Positions 26,441 to 36,602 of a DNA stretch of 64,000 nt are shown here, in pieces (the first letter of the stretch is position 1; every line of letters starts with the position of its first letter). The stretch is taken from the NCBI GenBank assembly GCA_965206775.1, contig CBDBKU010000003.1, positions 2,790,001 to 2,854,000 on the forward strand, in the 5' to 3' direction. This DNA is from VXMF01 sp965206775. GTDB taxonomy: Bacteria; Acidobacteriota; Terriglobia; Bryobacterales; UBA6623. A program made the translations under genes and the position numbers. Under the pieces are notes generated by a model, which did no database searches, was not told where the DNA came from, and worked only from the letters and a program-made list of their open reading frames with translations.

Positions 26441-29400
26441 ATGCTCAACGCTCTCATACGGTGGTCGCTTGCGAACCGGCCCATGGTGGTGACTCTCACC
26501 GCCGCATTCCTCGCCTGGGGAGGCTTCGCTGTCGCCCGACTCCCGGTCGATGTGCTCCCCGATCTCACCGCTCCAACCGTGACCGTGATCGCAGAGCATC
26601 CCGGCATGGATCCGTCGGACATGGAACATCTCATAACGCTGCCGATCGAGACGGCGGTCAACGGCGTGGCGGGCGTGCGACGGGTCCGCTCAGCAACCGC
26701 GGTCGGGGCGAGCATCGTTTGGGTCGAGTTCGAATGGGGCGAGGACGTGTATCGTGCCCGGCAACTCGTGACGGAACGGCTGACGAGGGTTACGGCGTCC
26801 CTGCCGCCGGGTACGAGTCAGCCGATGATTGGCCCTATTGCCTCGTACATGGGCGAGATTCTCTTCATTGCTCTGACATCGAACAGTCATACCCCGGTGG
26901 AGATTCGAACAATCTCGGACACCACAATTCGGCGGCGTCTGCTCGCAATCCCCGGCGTCGCCCAGGTCACACCGATCGGCGGGGGCCGCAAGCAATACCA
27001 AGTGCTGCTGTCGCCCGAAAGGCTCAGGGCCTACCGGATTTCCCTGCTTGAGGTCAGGGACGCGCTGGCCGCAGCGAATCAGAATTCATCCGCCGGATTC
27101 CTCGTGCAAGGCGGACAGGAGTACCTCATCCGTGGGGTGGGTCGTTTCATGGATCTTGACGACATCCGTAAGACCGTGGTGAGCACGAGGGATGCCGTTC
27201 CGATTCGAATCGAGGAGCTCGGAACGGTTCGAATCGGCGAGGCTCTGAAGCGCGGGGAGGCTTCGGTCGACGGCAAGGCCGCAGTCATTGTCGGCGTTCG
27301 CAAGCAGCCTGGGAGCAACACGATCGAACTCACAAGGGAGATTGACAACGCGCTGGAAGAACTCTCCTCCAGTCTGCCGCCCGGCATCGAGATTCGCGGC
27401 GATGTCTTCCGCCAAGCCGATTTCGTCGAGGTCGCGATTGCGAACCTTAAGGAGGCCGTGGGCTACGGCGCGCTGCTCGTCGTCGCGGCGGTGCTGTTCT
27501 TTCTGGCGAACGCAAGCGCGAGCGCCATCACGCTATTCGCAATACCCTTCTCGTTAGTCGGGGCTTGTCTGGGCCTCTCGGCGCTGGGGATGACGATCAA
27601 TGGCATGACGATTGGCGGTCTAGCCATCGCACTCGGGGAACTCGTCGACGATGCGGTGGTCGATGTCGAGAACATCGTCCGTCGCCTGCGCCAGAACGCA
27701 CGTCTTCCTCGCACCGAGCGGAGGGCAGGCCTCGAAGTCGTGTATCGGGCCAGCGCCGAGATTCGCGCCCCGATCGTGTTCGCGACTCTCATCGTCGTGC
27801 TGGTCTTCACCCCGCTCTTGTTCCTGACGGGAATCGAGGGCAGGCTGCTGCGCCCGCTAGGCTTTGCCTACGCCGTCGCCCTGCTCTCCTCTCTAGTCGT
27901 CGCGCTGACTGTCACGCCGGTGCTTTGCTCGTACCTGCTCTCGCGCCGGGGTTCGGCAAGGACCAAGGACGAGCCCGCGTCGATACGCATTCTGAAGAGA
28001 ATCTACCGCCCCGCGCTGCGATGGAGTCTGGACCATTGCTCCGTCGTGCTTGCAGCTTCGGTTCTTGCCATCGCCGCGGCAGTTGCGAGCTTCGGGTGGA
28101 TGGGCCGATCGTTTCTGCCGGAATTCCAGGAGGGCTCGCTAACGATCGGTGCAGTGACCGTTCCGGGCACTAGCCTAGAAGAGTCCGACCGGCTGGGTTC
28201 CGCCCTGGAGCGCACTCTGCTCAGCGTGCCGGAGGTCGATTCGACAGCGCGCCGGACCGGCCGCGCGGAACTGGACGAGCATCTGCAAGGAGTGGAGTCC
28301 TCTGAAATCGACGTGAGACTGGAGATGGGCAATCGTCCCAGAGAGGCGGTTCTTGCGGAGATCCGCGAGCGGGCAAGCCTCATACCAGGAACGAACGTCA
28401 ACATCGGCCAGCCCATCTCTCACAGGATCGATCACATGCTCTCGGGGACCCAGTCCAACCTCGCGGTCAAGATCTTCGGCAACGACCTCGGCACTCTTCG
28501 CGCTCTAGCCGAGCAGGTCGAGCAGGCAATGAGCGAAGTCAACGGCGTGGTTGACCTTGCAGCGGAGAGGCAGGCAGACGTTCCAACGGTGAGGGTTCGA
28601 TTCCGTCGCGACGATCTCGCCCGTTACGGGCTGCCAGCGGGAACGGCCGCCGAAGCTCTCAAGGCCGCTTTCCTGGGGGTGGAAGTCGGGTCGGTTCGCG
28701 AGGGTCAGGTCGCCTTCCCGCTTGTGTTGCGCTACGAGAGCAGCGGGCCCAAAGACATCGAGGCAATCCGACAGGCCATGGTCGACACTCCCTCGGGGCC
28801 GCGAATTCCCTTCTCCGCAATCGCCGACATCCGCGAAGACAGAAGTCCGAACGTTATAACGAGGGAGAACATACAACGCAAGATCGTTGTCTCTTGCAAT
28901 GTTGCAGGCCGCGACTTGCGCGGTGTCGTGACGGACATTCAAGAGCGTGTCGCAGACGCGGTGGATTTTCCGCAGGGATATTGGGTCGAGTACGGCGGAC
29001 AGTACGAGAGCGAGGAGCGGGCGATGCGAAGGATCGTTCTTGCGAGCGTACTGGTAATCGTAGGCATCGGCGTCCTGCTGTCCACGGCCTTCCGGTCCGC
29101 GAGGGATGCCTTGGTGGTCATGCTCAACCTCCCCCTCGCGCTTGTCGGGGGCGTCGTCGGCGTGTTCCTCTCTGGAGGCATCCTATCCGTGGCTTCTCTG
29201 ATCGGGTTCATCACCCTGTTCGGTGTCGCGACGCGCAACGGGATCATTCTCATCTCTCACATCAAGCACGTGGCGGCGGCGGATGGCTCGGCCGGAATCC
29301 GCCACGCGATCATCCACGGCGCTTCCGAACGTCTCCCGCCGATCCTGATGACAGCGATGTCAACCGGGCTTGCTCTGGTTCCTGTCGCGCTCGGATTGGG

Positions 29401-29545
29401 GACAACCGGCAGCGAGTTCCACGCACCCCTTGCTCTCGTTGTACTTTGCGGCCTCGTGACCGCAACCGTCCTCAACATGATTGTCGTGCCAGCAGCGTAC
29501 ATGCGGTTCGGCCGGCTGGATGAGCGTCCGCCAGCAGCGAACTAA
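26441..29545 (+). CDS. RND efflux pump, CzcA/CusA-like (HME family)
   Basis: The 1034-residue inner-membrane transporter has the usual twelve-helix RND plan. It opens LIRWSLANRPMVVTLTAAF, has the first large periplasmic loop, then helices around 340-480. Residues 399-412, GELVDDAVVDVENI, correspond to the proton-relay segment with D403 and D404. The second half repeats the plan and ends near YMRFGRLDERPPAAN. The TM4 motif differs from classical CzcA (DFGxxVDGAVV), so the substrate may be a metal or an organic compound. The three genes from 23673 form one operon. Confidence 0.9.
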   Translation: MLNALIRWSLANRPMVVTLTAAFLAWGGFAVARLPVDVLPDLTAPTVTVIAEHPGMDPSDMEHLITLPIETAVNGVAGVRRVRSATAVGASIVWVEFEWGEDVYRARQLVTERLTRVTASLPPGTSQPMIGPIASYMGEILFIALTSNSHTPVEIRTISDTTIRRRLLAIPGVAQVTPIGGGRKQYQVLLSPERLRAYRISLLEVRDALAAANQNSSAGFLVQGGQEYLIRGVGRFMDLDDIRKTVVSTRDAVPIRIEELGTVRIGEALKRGEASVDGKAAVIVGVRKQPGSNTIELTREIDNALEELSSSLPPGIEIRGDVFRQADFVEVAIANLKEAVGYGALLVVAAVLFFLANASASAITLFAIPFSLVGACLGLSALGMTINGMTIGGLAIALGELVDDAVVDVENIVRRLRQNARLPRTERRAGLEVVYRASAEIRAPIVFATLIVVLVFTPLLFLTGIEGRLLRPLGFAYAVALLSSLVVALTVTPVLCSYLLSRRGSARTKDEPASIRILKRIYRPALRWSLDHCSVVLAASVLAIAAAVASFGWMGRSFLPEFQEGSLTIGAVTVPGTSLEESDRLGSALERTLLSVPEVDSTARRTGRAELDEHLQGVESSEIDVRLEMGNRPREAVLAEIRERASLIPGTNVNIGQPISHRIDHMLSGTQSNLAVKIFGNDLGTLRALAEQVEQAMSEVNGVVDLAAERQADVPTVRVRFRRDDLARYGLPAGTAAEALKAAFLGVEVGSVREGQVAFPLVLRYESSGPKDIEAIRQAMVDTPSGPRIPFSAIADIREDRSPNVITRENIQRKIVVSCNVAGRDLRGVVTDIQERVADAVDFPQGYWVEYGGQYESEERAMRRIVLASVLVIVGIGVLLSTAFRSARDALVVMLNLPLALVGGVVGVFLSGGILSVASLIGFITLFGVATRNGIILISHIKHVAAADGSAGIRHAIIHGASERLPPILMTAMSTGLALVPVALGLGTTGSEFHAPLALVVLCGLVTATVLNMIVVPAAYMRFGRLDERPPAAN

Positions 29546-29612
29546 TAATTGCCCCGCCGAGCGACAGACGCTCAGCGGCTGGTCGGGCCGTTGCCCAGGG
29601 CAGGAATTCGCG

Positions 29613-31043
29613 TCACGCGCATATCTCGCCGACCACCCGTCCGAAGACATCCGACAGCCGCACGTCGCGGCCCCCGAAACGGTAGGTCAGCGTTTCGTGG
29701 TTGACGCCGAGCAGCCGCAAGACTGTCGCCCACAGGTCGTAGACACTCATCGGATTCTCTGTGGCATGGTAGCCGTACTCGTCGGTGGCCCCGTAGACGA
29801 TTCCCGGCACCGCCCCTCCGCCCGCGAGCCAGATGCTGAATCCAAACGGATTGTGGTCACGACCGTCGTCCCCCTGGGCAAATGGGGTGCGGCCGAACTC
29901 CCCGGCCCATATGACGAGAGTCTCGTCGAGCATCCCGCGTGCCTTCAGGTCCTTCAGCAGGCCCGCGATCGGCTGGTCCACTTGCATTGCCATGTCGGAG
30001 TGGCCTTCTCGGAGTTCGCCATGCTGGTCCCACGGGTTCCCAACCTGTCCCGGAACTTCCGGACGCATCAGGCATGTAAGTTCGATGAAGCGAACACCGC
30101 GTTCCACCAACCGTCGCGCCAGCAAGCACTCCCTGCCGTAAGCGGCAGTCTCGGGATTAGAAGAGTCCATGCCGTATAGCGCCTTGGTGGCAGGGGTTTC
30201 GCCGCTGAGATCCAGCAGTTCCGGAACCGCCGACTGCATGCGGTAAGCCGTCTCGTAGTTCCGAATCGCTGCATCGATCGCCTGGTCCTCCCCACCTCCG
30301 GACGCGAAGCGCTCGTCGAGCGTGCGAATCAAGTCGATCTTCTTCCGCTGAAGGGTGTCTGGATCGGCAGGCCGGATGTTGTTCAGCGCTTCTTCCTCTT
30401 CGGGGTAAAGAAACGAAGCCTGATGCATTGCGGGGAGAAAGCCGTTTCCGTAGATCCCGACTCCTCCCAATGGGATCCCGCCGCTTGCGAGGACCACGAA
30501 TCCCGGCAGGTTCTCGCTCTCCGATCCGAGACCGTAGGTCGTCCACGAGCCAGCGCTGGGATGGCCTAGGAACGGATGGCCGGTGTGGATGAAGTAGTTC
30601 GCCTGGGCGTGCTCGTTCGCGGTGCTGGTCATGCTGCGAATCACGCACAGGTCGTCGGCACAAGAGGCCATATGCGGAAACAGCTCGCTGACCCAGATGC
30701 CGCTCTCGCCGTGGCGCCCGAACTCCCATGGGCTCGGCATGATGCCGCCGACATCGTCGAACATCGTCGGCCGGACCTCAACGGGCATCGGCTTGCCGGC
30801 TTCCCGCTTCAGCAGAGGCTTCGGATCAAAGGAGTCGACGTGGGACACTCCTCCGGACATGAAGCAAAAGATGACGCTCTTTGCTTTCGCCGGAAAGTCC
30901 AGGCGTCGGCCGTTCCTCAATTCATCGGACCGAGCCGAGGGCAAGAGCGCCGCCAGTGCCATCGACCCAAATCCGGTGGAGCATCCGGCCAGCATCCGTC
31001 GGCGCGAAAGGCGATTCCAGTTGGTTGGGCAAGCGGGCATCAA
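29613..31043 (-). CDS. DUF1501 family protein, Tat-exported
   Basis: The 476-residue protein starts with a Tat-like leader (LSRRRMLAGCSTGFGSMALAAL). It shows the sulfatase-like alkaline-phosphatase fold features of DUF1501: KSVIFCFMSGGVSHVDSFDPKP at the start, GRHGESGIWVSELFPH, VERGVRFIEL, and ETLVIWAGEFGRTPFAQGDDGRDHNP toward the end. The family is always found beside DUF1549/DUF1553 proteins, here the gene at 31046-34339, whose stop lies 2 bp before this start. The function of the pair is not established. It converges on the efflux operon (67 bp). Confidence 0.92.
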   Translation of the reverse strand: MMPACPTNWNRLSRRRMLAGCSTGFGSMALAALLPSARSDELRNGRRLDFPAKAKSVIFCFMSGGVSHVDSFDPKPLLKREAGKPMPVEVRPTMFDDVGGIMPSPWEFGRHGESGIWVSELFPHMASCADDLCVIRSMTSTANEHAQANYFIHTGHPFLGHPSAGSWTTYGLGSESENLPGFVVLASGGIPLGGVGIYGNGFLPAMHQASFLYPEEEEALNNIRPADPDTLQRKKIDLIRTLDERFASGGGEDQAIDAAIRNYETAYRMQSAVPELLDLSGETPATKALYGMDSSNPETAAYGRECLLARRLVERGVRFIELTCLMRPEVPGQVGNPWDQHGELREGHSDMAMQVDQPIAGLLKDLKARGMLDETLVIWAGEFGRTPFAQGDDGRDHNPFGFSIWLAGGGAVPGIVYGATDEYGYHATENPMSVYDLWATVLRLLGVNHETLTYRFGGRDVRLSDVFGRVVGEICA

Positions 31044-31045
31044 GA

Positions 31046-34000
31046 CTACCGGAGGTACAGGAACTCCTTGAGGTTAAAGAGCGCCTGCGCGATGTCTTTC
31101 CACAGATCCCGGTCGCCCATCCATTCCGCTTCGGGGATGTCGTGCCCCCGGGCCAAGGCCTCCAACGAGGAGATGAGCAGGTCGGTCTCGCTTTGATCCG
31201 GGCCACGACCGATCGCCCGGCGAAACATCCGGACAACTCGGTCCTTTGGCGAAATGGCTCCGTCGGCTAGCGTCCGGTCCGCCCATCTTGCAGCCTGCCC
31301 TACCACGAACGGGTCATTCAGCATTGCGAGGGACTGTGCCGGTATGTTGGTCGCATCCCTCCGGCCTCGAGTCGTCGAGGGTTCGGGTGCGTCGAAGATC
31401 TTGAGAAGCGGATTCTGGGCGTTCCGCCGGATGGCCTGATAGACGCTGCGCCTGCGATCGCCATCGAGCGGGCCGCGAGGCCCGCCGCCCTCGGTCTTGC
31501 CGACGTAATAGACGTTCACGCTCGGTCCGTACATCGTCGAGTCGAGATCGCCAGATGTTTCCAGAATCGCGTCTCGGATCGATTCGGCCGGCAAACGCCT
31601 TACGGCTTGATGTTGCAAGAAACGATTCCCGGGATCGCCGCCAAGAGCCTCCTCGGACGCGGCGCTGCTCATCTGATACGCGCGCGACAGCACGAGGAGC
31701 CGGATTATGCCCTTGATCGACCAGTCGCTATTGACGAACCGACCCGCCAAGAAATCCAGCAGCTCCGGGTGGGAGGGCTGGTCGCCAACGGTGCCGAAGC
31801 TATCGACCGTCTCGACGATCCCGCTGCCGAACAAGTAGTGCCAGAGACGGTTGACCAGCACTCGAGAGGTCAGAGGATTGTCCGCGCTGGCAACGGCTCG
31901 AGCCAAGGCTAGCCGACCGCTGCCGGACGGACGGAAGGGCCGCCCACCGAGGTGCTCCAGGTAGCGGCGCTCGACCGGGTCTCCCGGCTTCGTGTGATCG
32001 CCGTGGAGAAACAACTCCTGATCGAAGCTGGTTCCGGGAAGCACTCCGGGGGCGCGTCGCGGAATGGGCGCTTCTCGCTCTGCTTCCCTGTATTCCTCGA
32101 CCAGGGGACGCAATTCCGGCACTTCGTCCAGCGTCGTAGGCAGGACGCCCGAACGGACGAGCGCATCCAAGAATGCCGTCTGACGGGAATTGAGCGTCCC
32201 GGCCGCCCAAGCCGAAGCTGCTTCGCGGGCGAGGCGGTCGTACCTCGTCTCCAATGCTTCCACGCTTGCCGGAGGAGCACCTCCAAGCAAGTGCAGCATT
32301 GCCAGCGGCTCGTCCTGCGGAGCTTCCTCGGAATCATGGAACACCACTTCCATGATTCCGAAGCTCGAACGCCCATCCTCGACGGGCTTGCGATCCGGGT
32401 CGCGCGAACCTGGCCAGAAAGCGCGCGACCGGTCGGCCAGCGTCTGAATCTCCAGGTACGCGCTCTGCCCTTTGCGATAGGCGGTGTCGAATCGAATCCA
32501 GTGCGGCCGGTCCGACTCCAAGTCCGTGGCGGGATGGATGCCGCCGTCGCCGATCGGGTAGTTCTCGACAACGACCCGTGCGGACGGAAAATTGCTTCCG
32601 GCCACCTTCAGGCTGATGTAATCGCTTTCTATTCGCAATCGAGGCGAGCCCAGAATCCCGCCGTACTTCTGGCTGTCAAGGCCGGTGTGAATGCCGGCCG
32701 GCAGCACGCCGGCAAGGATCCGGTCGCCCTCCGGGATGACTCGAAATCCGCCGTTTCTCGAGGGTACTGCCGGCACCCCGGGACCAGACGGAAACCACTC
32801 GCGATGGTCTCCGCCCGGACGCAGATCCCAACCGGCACGGAAATCGCTCCGCCGCGACTCGCGGCGTTCTGAGGCCACTTTGGACGAGGCGCCCCGTATC
32901 CCCTCCCACGCGTCACGGAACTCCGCCTGTTCGAGATTACGGAGGTCAAGCCAAGGCCTGAGCGGGTGTTCCGAATCCGGCTCCAGTTCCTCGAGCCAGC
33001 CGACCAGTTCTACGAGCCTCGGGTTCGGTTCCGCGCTCGGATCGCCGGCTTCATCGGTTTCGTCTTTCGTGTCCAATCGCTCGTCGGCCCGGCGCAACAA
33101 CGCAGCAATCGCGCTTCCTCCCCAGGCGGTGGCAAGGTCCCTGCGGATCTCCTGCCGCATTTTTTCGAGCCGGCCTCGCCCCGCATTCAACAGGTCCGGC
33201 GAGTCGATGGTCACCAAGCCCGGCCGACTGCTGGCAAATACCCCGTAGAGAGCGTAGAAGTCCTTCTGCGAGATCGGGTCGAACTTGTGATCGTGACAAC
33301 GAGCGCAGGCGATGGTCAGTCCTTGGAAGGCCTTGGAGAATACTTCGATCTGGTTCTCGATGACCTTGAGCTGATCTTCGAGCGCATCGACCGGCACGTA
33401 CCCGTACTCGACCATCCGCAGGTTTCCCGGACCGAGCATCGACTCGTTCAGGCCGCTCTGGGCGTCGATCCGCGGATTCTCGAGCAGGTCCCCGGCCAGG
33501 TATTCCCGCAGCAGCTGGTCGTATGCCACATTCGAATTGAACGCGCGGATGACGTAGTCGCGATAGCGCCAAGCCATCGGCAGTGCGAAATCTCCTTGAC
33601 TGCCATGAGACTCGCAATAGCGGACCCAGTCCATCCAGTGCCTGGCCCAGTGTTCCCCAAAGCGACCCGACTGAAGCAGCCTGTCGACCAAGTCCTCGTA
33701 TGCGGTCGGAGACTGGCTGTCGACGAACGCTTGAACTGCTTCCGGACGCGGCGGAAGGCCGGTGAGATCGAAGCTAACTCGACGGATCAGCGCCCGCCTG
33801 CTGGATTGGGCTGCCGGTCGCCAGCCTAGCCCTTCCAGCTTGGCCAATACGAACCTGTCGACGTCGTTCAATACCCACGATTCATCACGGACGGCCGGGG
33901 GCTCGATGGCCGCAACCGGCTGGAACGCCCAATGTCGGCTAGCACTTTGCTCAATGGATACCGACGCCACGCTAGCTGAGGCAGGCGATGGCCAGACTGC

Positions 34001-34339
34001 TCCATCTTCGATCCACTTCGCGAAAGCGGCGACCGTGTCAGCCGACAGCCGGCCGGTCGGAGGCATCTGGAGTCCTTGGTGCCGCAGAGCCTGTATCAGG
34101 ACGCTCCGGGTCGGATCTCCAAGTGTGACGGCGGGCCCGCGACTGCCGCCCTTCAGCACCGATTCCCTGGAATCGAGGCGCAGGCGTCCCTGTTGCAGTT
34201 CCGGACCGTGGCAATTCCAGCACTGAGTTGCCAGAATTGGCCGTACACGGCGCTCGAACCAGTCAACCTCGTCGTCTGCCTGAGCAGAGGTGGCGCAAAT
34301 CACCAGGCCGAGCGCGATTCTGAGGCCGAGGCCGGTCAT
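31046..34339 (-). CDS. DUF1549/DUF1553 (PSD1) cytochrome c-type protein
   Basis: The 1097-residue protein starts at 34339, where a signal peptide (MTGLGLRIALGLVICATSAQA) begins; the frame stays open upstream without sense. C40-W-N-C-H44 is a c-type heme site (PSCyt1 domain). DUF1549 follows (DRFVLAKLEGLGWRP, RRVSFDLTGLPPRP) with a second CxxCH in CARCHDHKFDPI. The middle (about 480-720) is a large insert, possibly a carbohydrate-binding or LamG-like domain. DUF1553 closes the protein (SRVLVNRLWHYLFGSGIV; ALAMLNDPFV-type block). It forms a two-gene operon with the DUF1501 gene. Confidence 0.9.
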   Translation of the reverse strand: MTGLGLRIALGLVICATSAQADDEVDWFERRVRPILATQCWNCHGPELQQGRLRLDSRESVLKGGSRGPAVTLGDPTRSVLIQALRHQGLQMPPTGRLSADTVAAFAKWIEDGAVWPSPASASVASVSIEQSASRHWAFQPVAAIEPPAVRDESWVLNDVDRFVLAKLEGLGWRPAAQSSRRALIRRVSFDLTGLPPRPEAVQAFVDSQSPTAYEDLVDRLLQSGRFGEHWARHWMDWVRYCESHGSQGDFALPMAWRYRDYVIRAFNSNVAYDQLLREYLAGDLLENPRIDAQSGLNESMLGPGNLRMVEYGYVPVDALEDQLKVIENQIEVFSKAFQGLTIACARCHDHKFDPISQKDFYALYGVFASSRPGLVTIDSPDLLNAGRGRLEKMRQEIRRDLATAWGGSAIAALLRRADERLDTKDETDEAGDPSAEPNPRLVELVGWLEELEPDSEHPLRPWLDLRNLEQAEFRDAWEGIRGASSKVASERRESRRSDFRAGWDLRPGGDHREWFPSGPGVPAVPSRNGGFRVIPEGDRILAGVLPAGIHTGLDSQKYGGILGSPRLRIESDYISLKVAGSNFPSARVVVENYPIGDGGIHPATDLESDRPHWIRFDTAYRKGQSAYLEIQTLADRSRAFWPGSRDPDRKPVEDGRSSFGIMEVVFHDSEEAPQDEPLAMLHLLGGAPPASVEALETRYDRLAREAASAWAAGTLNSRQTAFLDALVRSGVLPTTLDEVPELRPLVEEYREAEREAPIPRRAPGVLPGTSFDQELFLHGDHTKPGDPVERRYLEHLGGRPFRPSGSGRLALARAVASADNPLTSRVLVNRLWHYLFGSGIVETVDSFGTVGDQPSHPELLDFLAGRFVNSDWSIKGIIRLLVLSRAYQMSSAASEEALGGDPGNRFLQHQAVRRLPAESIRDAILETSGDLDSTMYGPSVNVYYVGKTEGGGPRGPLDGDRRRSVYQAIRRNAQNPLLKIFDAPEPSTTRGRRDATNIPAQSLAMLNDPFVVGQAARWADRTLADGAISPKDRVVRMFRRAIGRGPDQSETDLLISSLEALARGHDIPEAEWMGDRDLWKDIAQALFNLKEFLYLR

Positions 34340-34509
34340 TGGCTGGTGCCGGATGCCGCAATGATACAACAGCGGTCGATTCGAGCGGAATCCACTACCA
34401 CCCAATCTATTCATATTCACCCCGGCAGACTGCGCCAATTCGCAAGTCCGAGCCCTAGACAACAGCACCGCATGACGCATGGGAGGGTAGTTTGTGACCA
34501 CGCGCCGGG

Positions 34510-34728
34510 ATGAGGCATCCAGCCCATCCGATGGCACCCAGGTCTTGCGGTCCGCGTGTGAAACGGCCACTGTTCGAAGCCACACGGGCGTTCGCGCGAG
34601 GACCCGCAAGCAGAGTCTTGGGCTATGCTCTTGGTAAGGTTCCGGCGCCCTCCGAAATTTGCGCGGCCGAGACGACCTTGGGAACCGCGAAAATGCCGGG
34701 TTGTGAGAGATGGTCGTTGGCGAGTTAA
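34510..34728 (+). pseudogene. Remnant of a DUF1592/DUF1585 gene
   Basis: The frame contains RVLGYALGKVPAPSE, closely like RRMLGYALGRGLTPAD at the end of the intact DUF1592 protein of this window, and then ends in CERWSLAS. Only the last 50 or so residues of the DUF1585 domain survive. It sits 64 bp before the DUF1552 gene, exactly where the DUF1592 partner normally lies. The gene therefore appears to have been deleted except for its tail, possibly when the neighbouring operon was joined here. Confidence 0.6.
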
Positions 34729-34792
34729 CTGATACAAAGCGAACCACTCGCAGAGGCTCCGTCCGACAGGAATGTTGGTGGAGGCATGAGCG

Positions 34793-36139
34793 ATGAGCCC
34801 GCTGCGAAATCTGCGGATATCCCGACGGACGGTACTTCGTGGTGGAGGCGTCGCGCTGGGACTTCCTTGGCTGGAAGCAATGGGCTCGTCCGCTGTTAGC
34901 GGCAATCCCCAAACGAGCCCGGTTCGCATGGCGGCCCTCTACATGCCGAACGGCGCCTATCCGGACGCGTGGACGCCGATATCGGCAGGCCGCGATTTCC
35001 AGCTAACACCGAGCTTGGAGCCGCTGGCCGCAATGCGGCAGGACGTAACCGTACTGAGCAACCTCTGGAACGAACAGGCGAAGGACGGAGATGGCCACTA
35101 CGTCAAGGAGGCCTCGATCCTCACTTGCGCCCGGATCAAGAAGACTCAAGGAGCCGACCTACGCAACGGAACATCATTCGACCAAGTCGCAGCATCGGCT
35201 CGAGGGCATCTCACGCCCCTTCCCTCGCTTGAACTGGGCGTGACACCTGTTGCCGTCGGGAACGACGCCGTGGTCGGTTACACGCGAGTCTATGGTTCGC
35301 ACATCTCGTGGGCAACGCCCGCTACGCCCCTGCCACGCGAACTCAATCCAAGAGCGGTATACGACCGACTCTTCAGGGCCGCCAACGGCTCGCCTGTATC
35401 AGAGGCGAAGCTGGACTCACTGCTCCTGGATCGCGTGGTCAAGGATGCGAAGCGCATGCGGAAATCGCTGGGGGCCGATGACAGGGTACGGCTCGACGAG
35501 TATCTAGCTTCAATTCGATCAATCGAGAAACGTGTGCAACGTTCGTCCAAGCCCAACCGGGTCGATTGGAACCTTCTCGCACCCCTTGATCCGAGCCAAG
35601 CACCAACGGACCGTCCGTCGACCCACTTAGAGCACGTGCGGCTAATGCTGGACATGATCGCAGTAGCGTTTCAGTCGGACACGACAAGAATCGCAACGTT
35701 CATGTTCGGCAATGCCGTGAGCAATGTCAGCTTCCGTTTCCTGGACGGAGTCTCGTCCGGCCATCACGAGGTGTCCCATCACGGGAGCAACGAAGAAAAG
35801 CTCGCCCAGTACAAGATCATCAACCGCTGGCACGTCGATCAGTTCGCCTACCTTCTCGACCGCCTCGCGAACATCCGCGAGGGCGAATCCAGTCTCCTAC
35901 ACAATTCGATGATCGTGTTCGCGTCGGCTTTGTCCGACGGCCAGACGCACGATCCTCACAAGCTCCCGGTGCTGCTTGGAGGGCATGGCGGCGGCCGCAT
36001 GGCGGCCGGCCAGCACCTGACGTACCCGGAAGATCATCCGCTAGCAGACCTCTACGTGTCGATGCTGGATGCGTTCGGCTCGCCAGTCGACCGCTTCGCC
36101 GACAGCACGGGGCCCCTACGGGGATTGCTACGTGCATAG
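34793..36139 (+). CDS. DUF1552 family protein, Tat-exported
   Basis: The 448-residue protein begins with a twin-arginine leader (RISRRTVLRGGGVALGLPWLEAM), common for the family. The core shows RMAALYMPNGAYPDAW, the DQVAAS block, and FGNAVSNVSFRFLDGVSSGHHEVSHHG, then SLLHNSMIVFASALSDGQTHDPHKLPVLLGG. DUF1552 proteins almost always follow a DUF1592 gene; here only a remnant of that gene is left. Function unknown, expected in the periplasm. Its last bases overlap the start of the next small gene. Confidence 0.9.
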   Translation: MSPLRNLRISRRTVLRGGGVALGLPWLEAMGSSAVSGNPQTSPVRMAALYMPNGAYPDAWTPISAGRDFQLTPSLEPLAAMRQDVTVLSNLWNEQAKDGDGHYVKEASILTCARIKKTQGADLRNGTSFDQVAASARGHLTPLPSLELGVTPVAVGNDAVVGYTRVYGSHISWATPATPLPRELNPRAVYDRLFRAANGSPVSEAKLDSLLLDRVVKDAKRMRKSLGADDRVRLDEYLASIRSIEKRVQRSSKPNRVDWNLLAPLDPSQAPTDRPSTHLEHVRLMLDMIAVAFQSDTTRIATFMFGNAVSNVSFRFLDGVSSGHHEVSHHGSNEEKLAQYKIINRWHVDQFAYLLDRLANIREGESSLLHNSMIVFASALSDGQTHDPHKLPVLLGGHGGGRMAAGQHLTYPEDHPLADLYVSMLDAFGSPVDRFADSTGPLRGLLRA

Positions 36140-36602
36140 GCGTCGTCATTCCCCCCTTGCTATCGTCAGTTTGCAACTCTTCCTTGTATCTGTCCTAGGC
36201 GCGTCCGACCTCACCGGCACGTGGATCGGGACGATCCCGAAGCAAGGGCGAGCGGGTGACAAGGACGTGGCGTTTCGGTTCGTTCAAGAGGGCGAATCCC
36301 TTGCTGGCAAGGCTTACAACGACAGTGGCTCGAGCGACCCAATCATTTCAGGAACGGTTGCAGCCGGTTGCGTGAGCTTCGACGTCGAGGCGATGGAGCA
36401 GGCCGGAAACCAAGTGAACGTAGTGCTCTTCCGATTCCGCGGATCTGTTGCCGACTCGAGAGTTGAACTCACGCGAGAGAGAGCAGCGGCCCGCGACGCT
36501 GCAAGCGGAGCGGATGTGCCTGTCCGGCGACCTTGGGATTCGGACGAAGAAGACCGCTCTCGGCGGTTTCGGAGCTTTCGCTTGGAGCGCCTCACCCGGT
36601 AG
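36132..36602 (+). CDS. Small secreted beta-rich protein
   Basis: The protein of about 156 residues starts at a GTG that overlaps the DUF1552 stop by 8 bp, so it is likely co-translated. A signal peptide (SPLAIVSLQLFLVSVLGASD) leads to a repeated strand pattern: LTGTWIGTIPKQGRAGDKD, AFRFVQEGESLAGKAYNDSG, PIISGTVAAGCVSFDVEAM, NVVLFRFRGSVADSRVELTR. This looks like the small lipocalin-like or beta-sandwich domains found beside DUF1552 genes in Acidobacteria. The function is unknown. Confidence 0.75.
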   Translation: MHRRRHSPLAIVSLQLFLVSVLGASDLTGTWIGTIPKQGRAGDKDVAFRFVQEGESLAGKAYNDSGSSDPIISGTVAAGCVSFDVEAMEQAGNQVNVVLFRFRGSVADSRVELTRERAAARDAASGADVPVRRPWDSDEEDRSRRFRSFRLERLTR

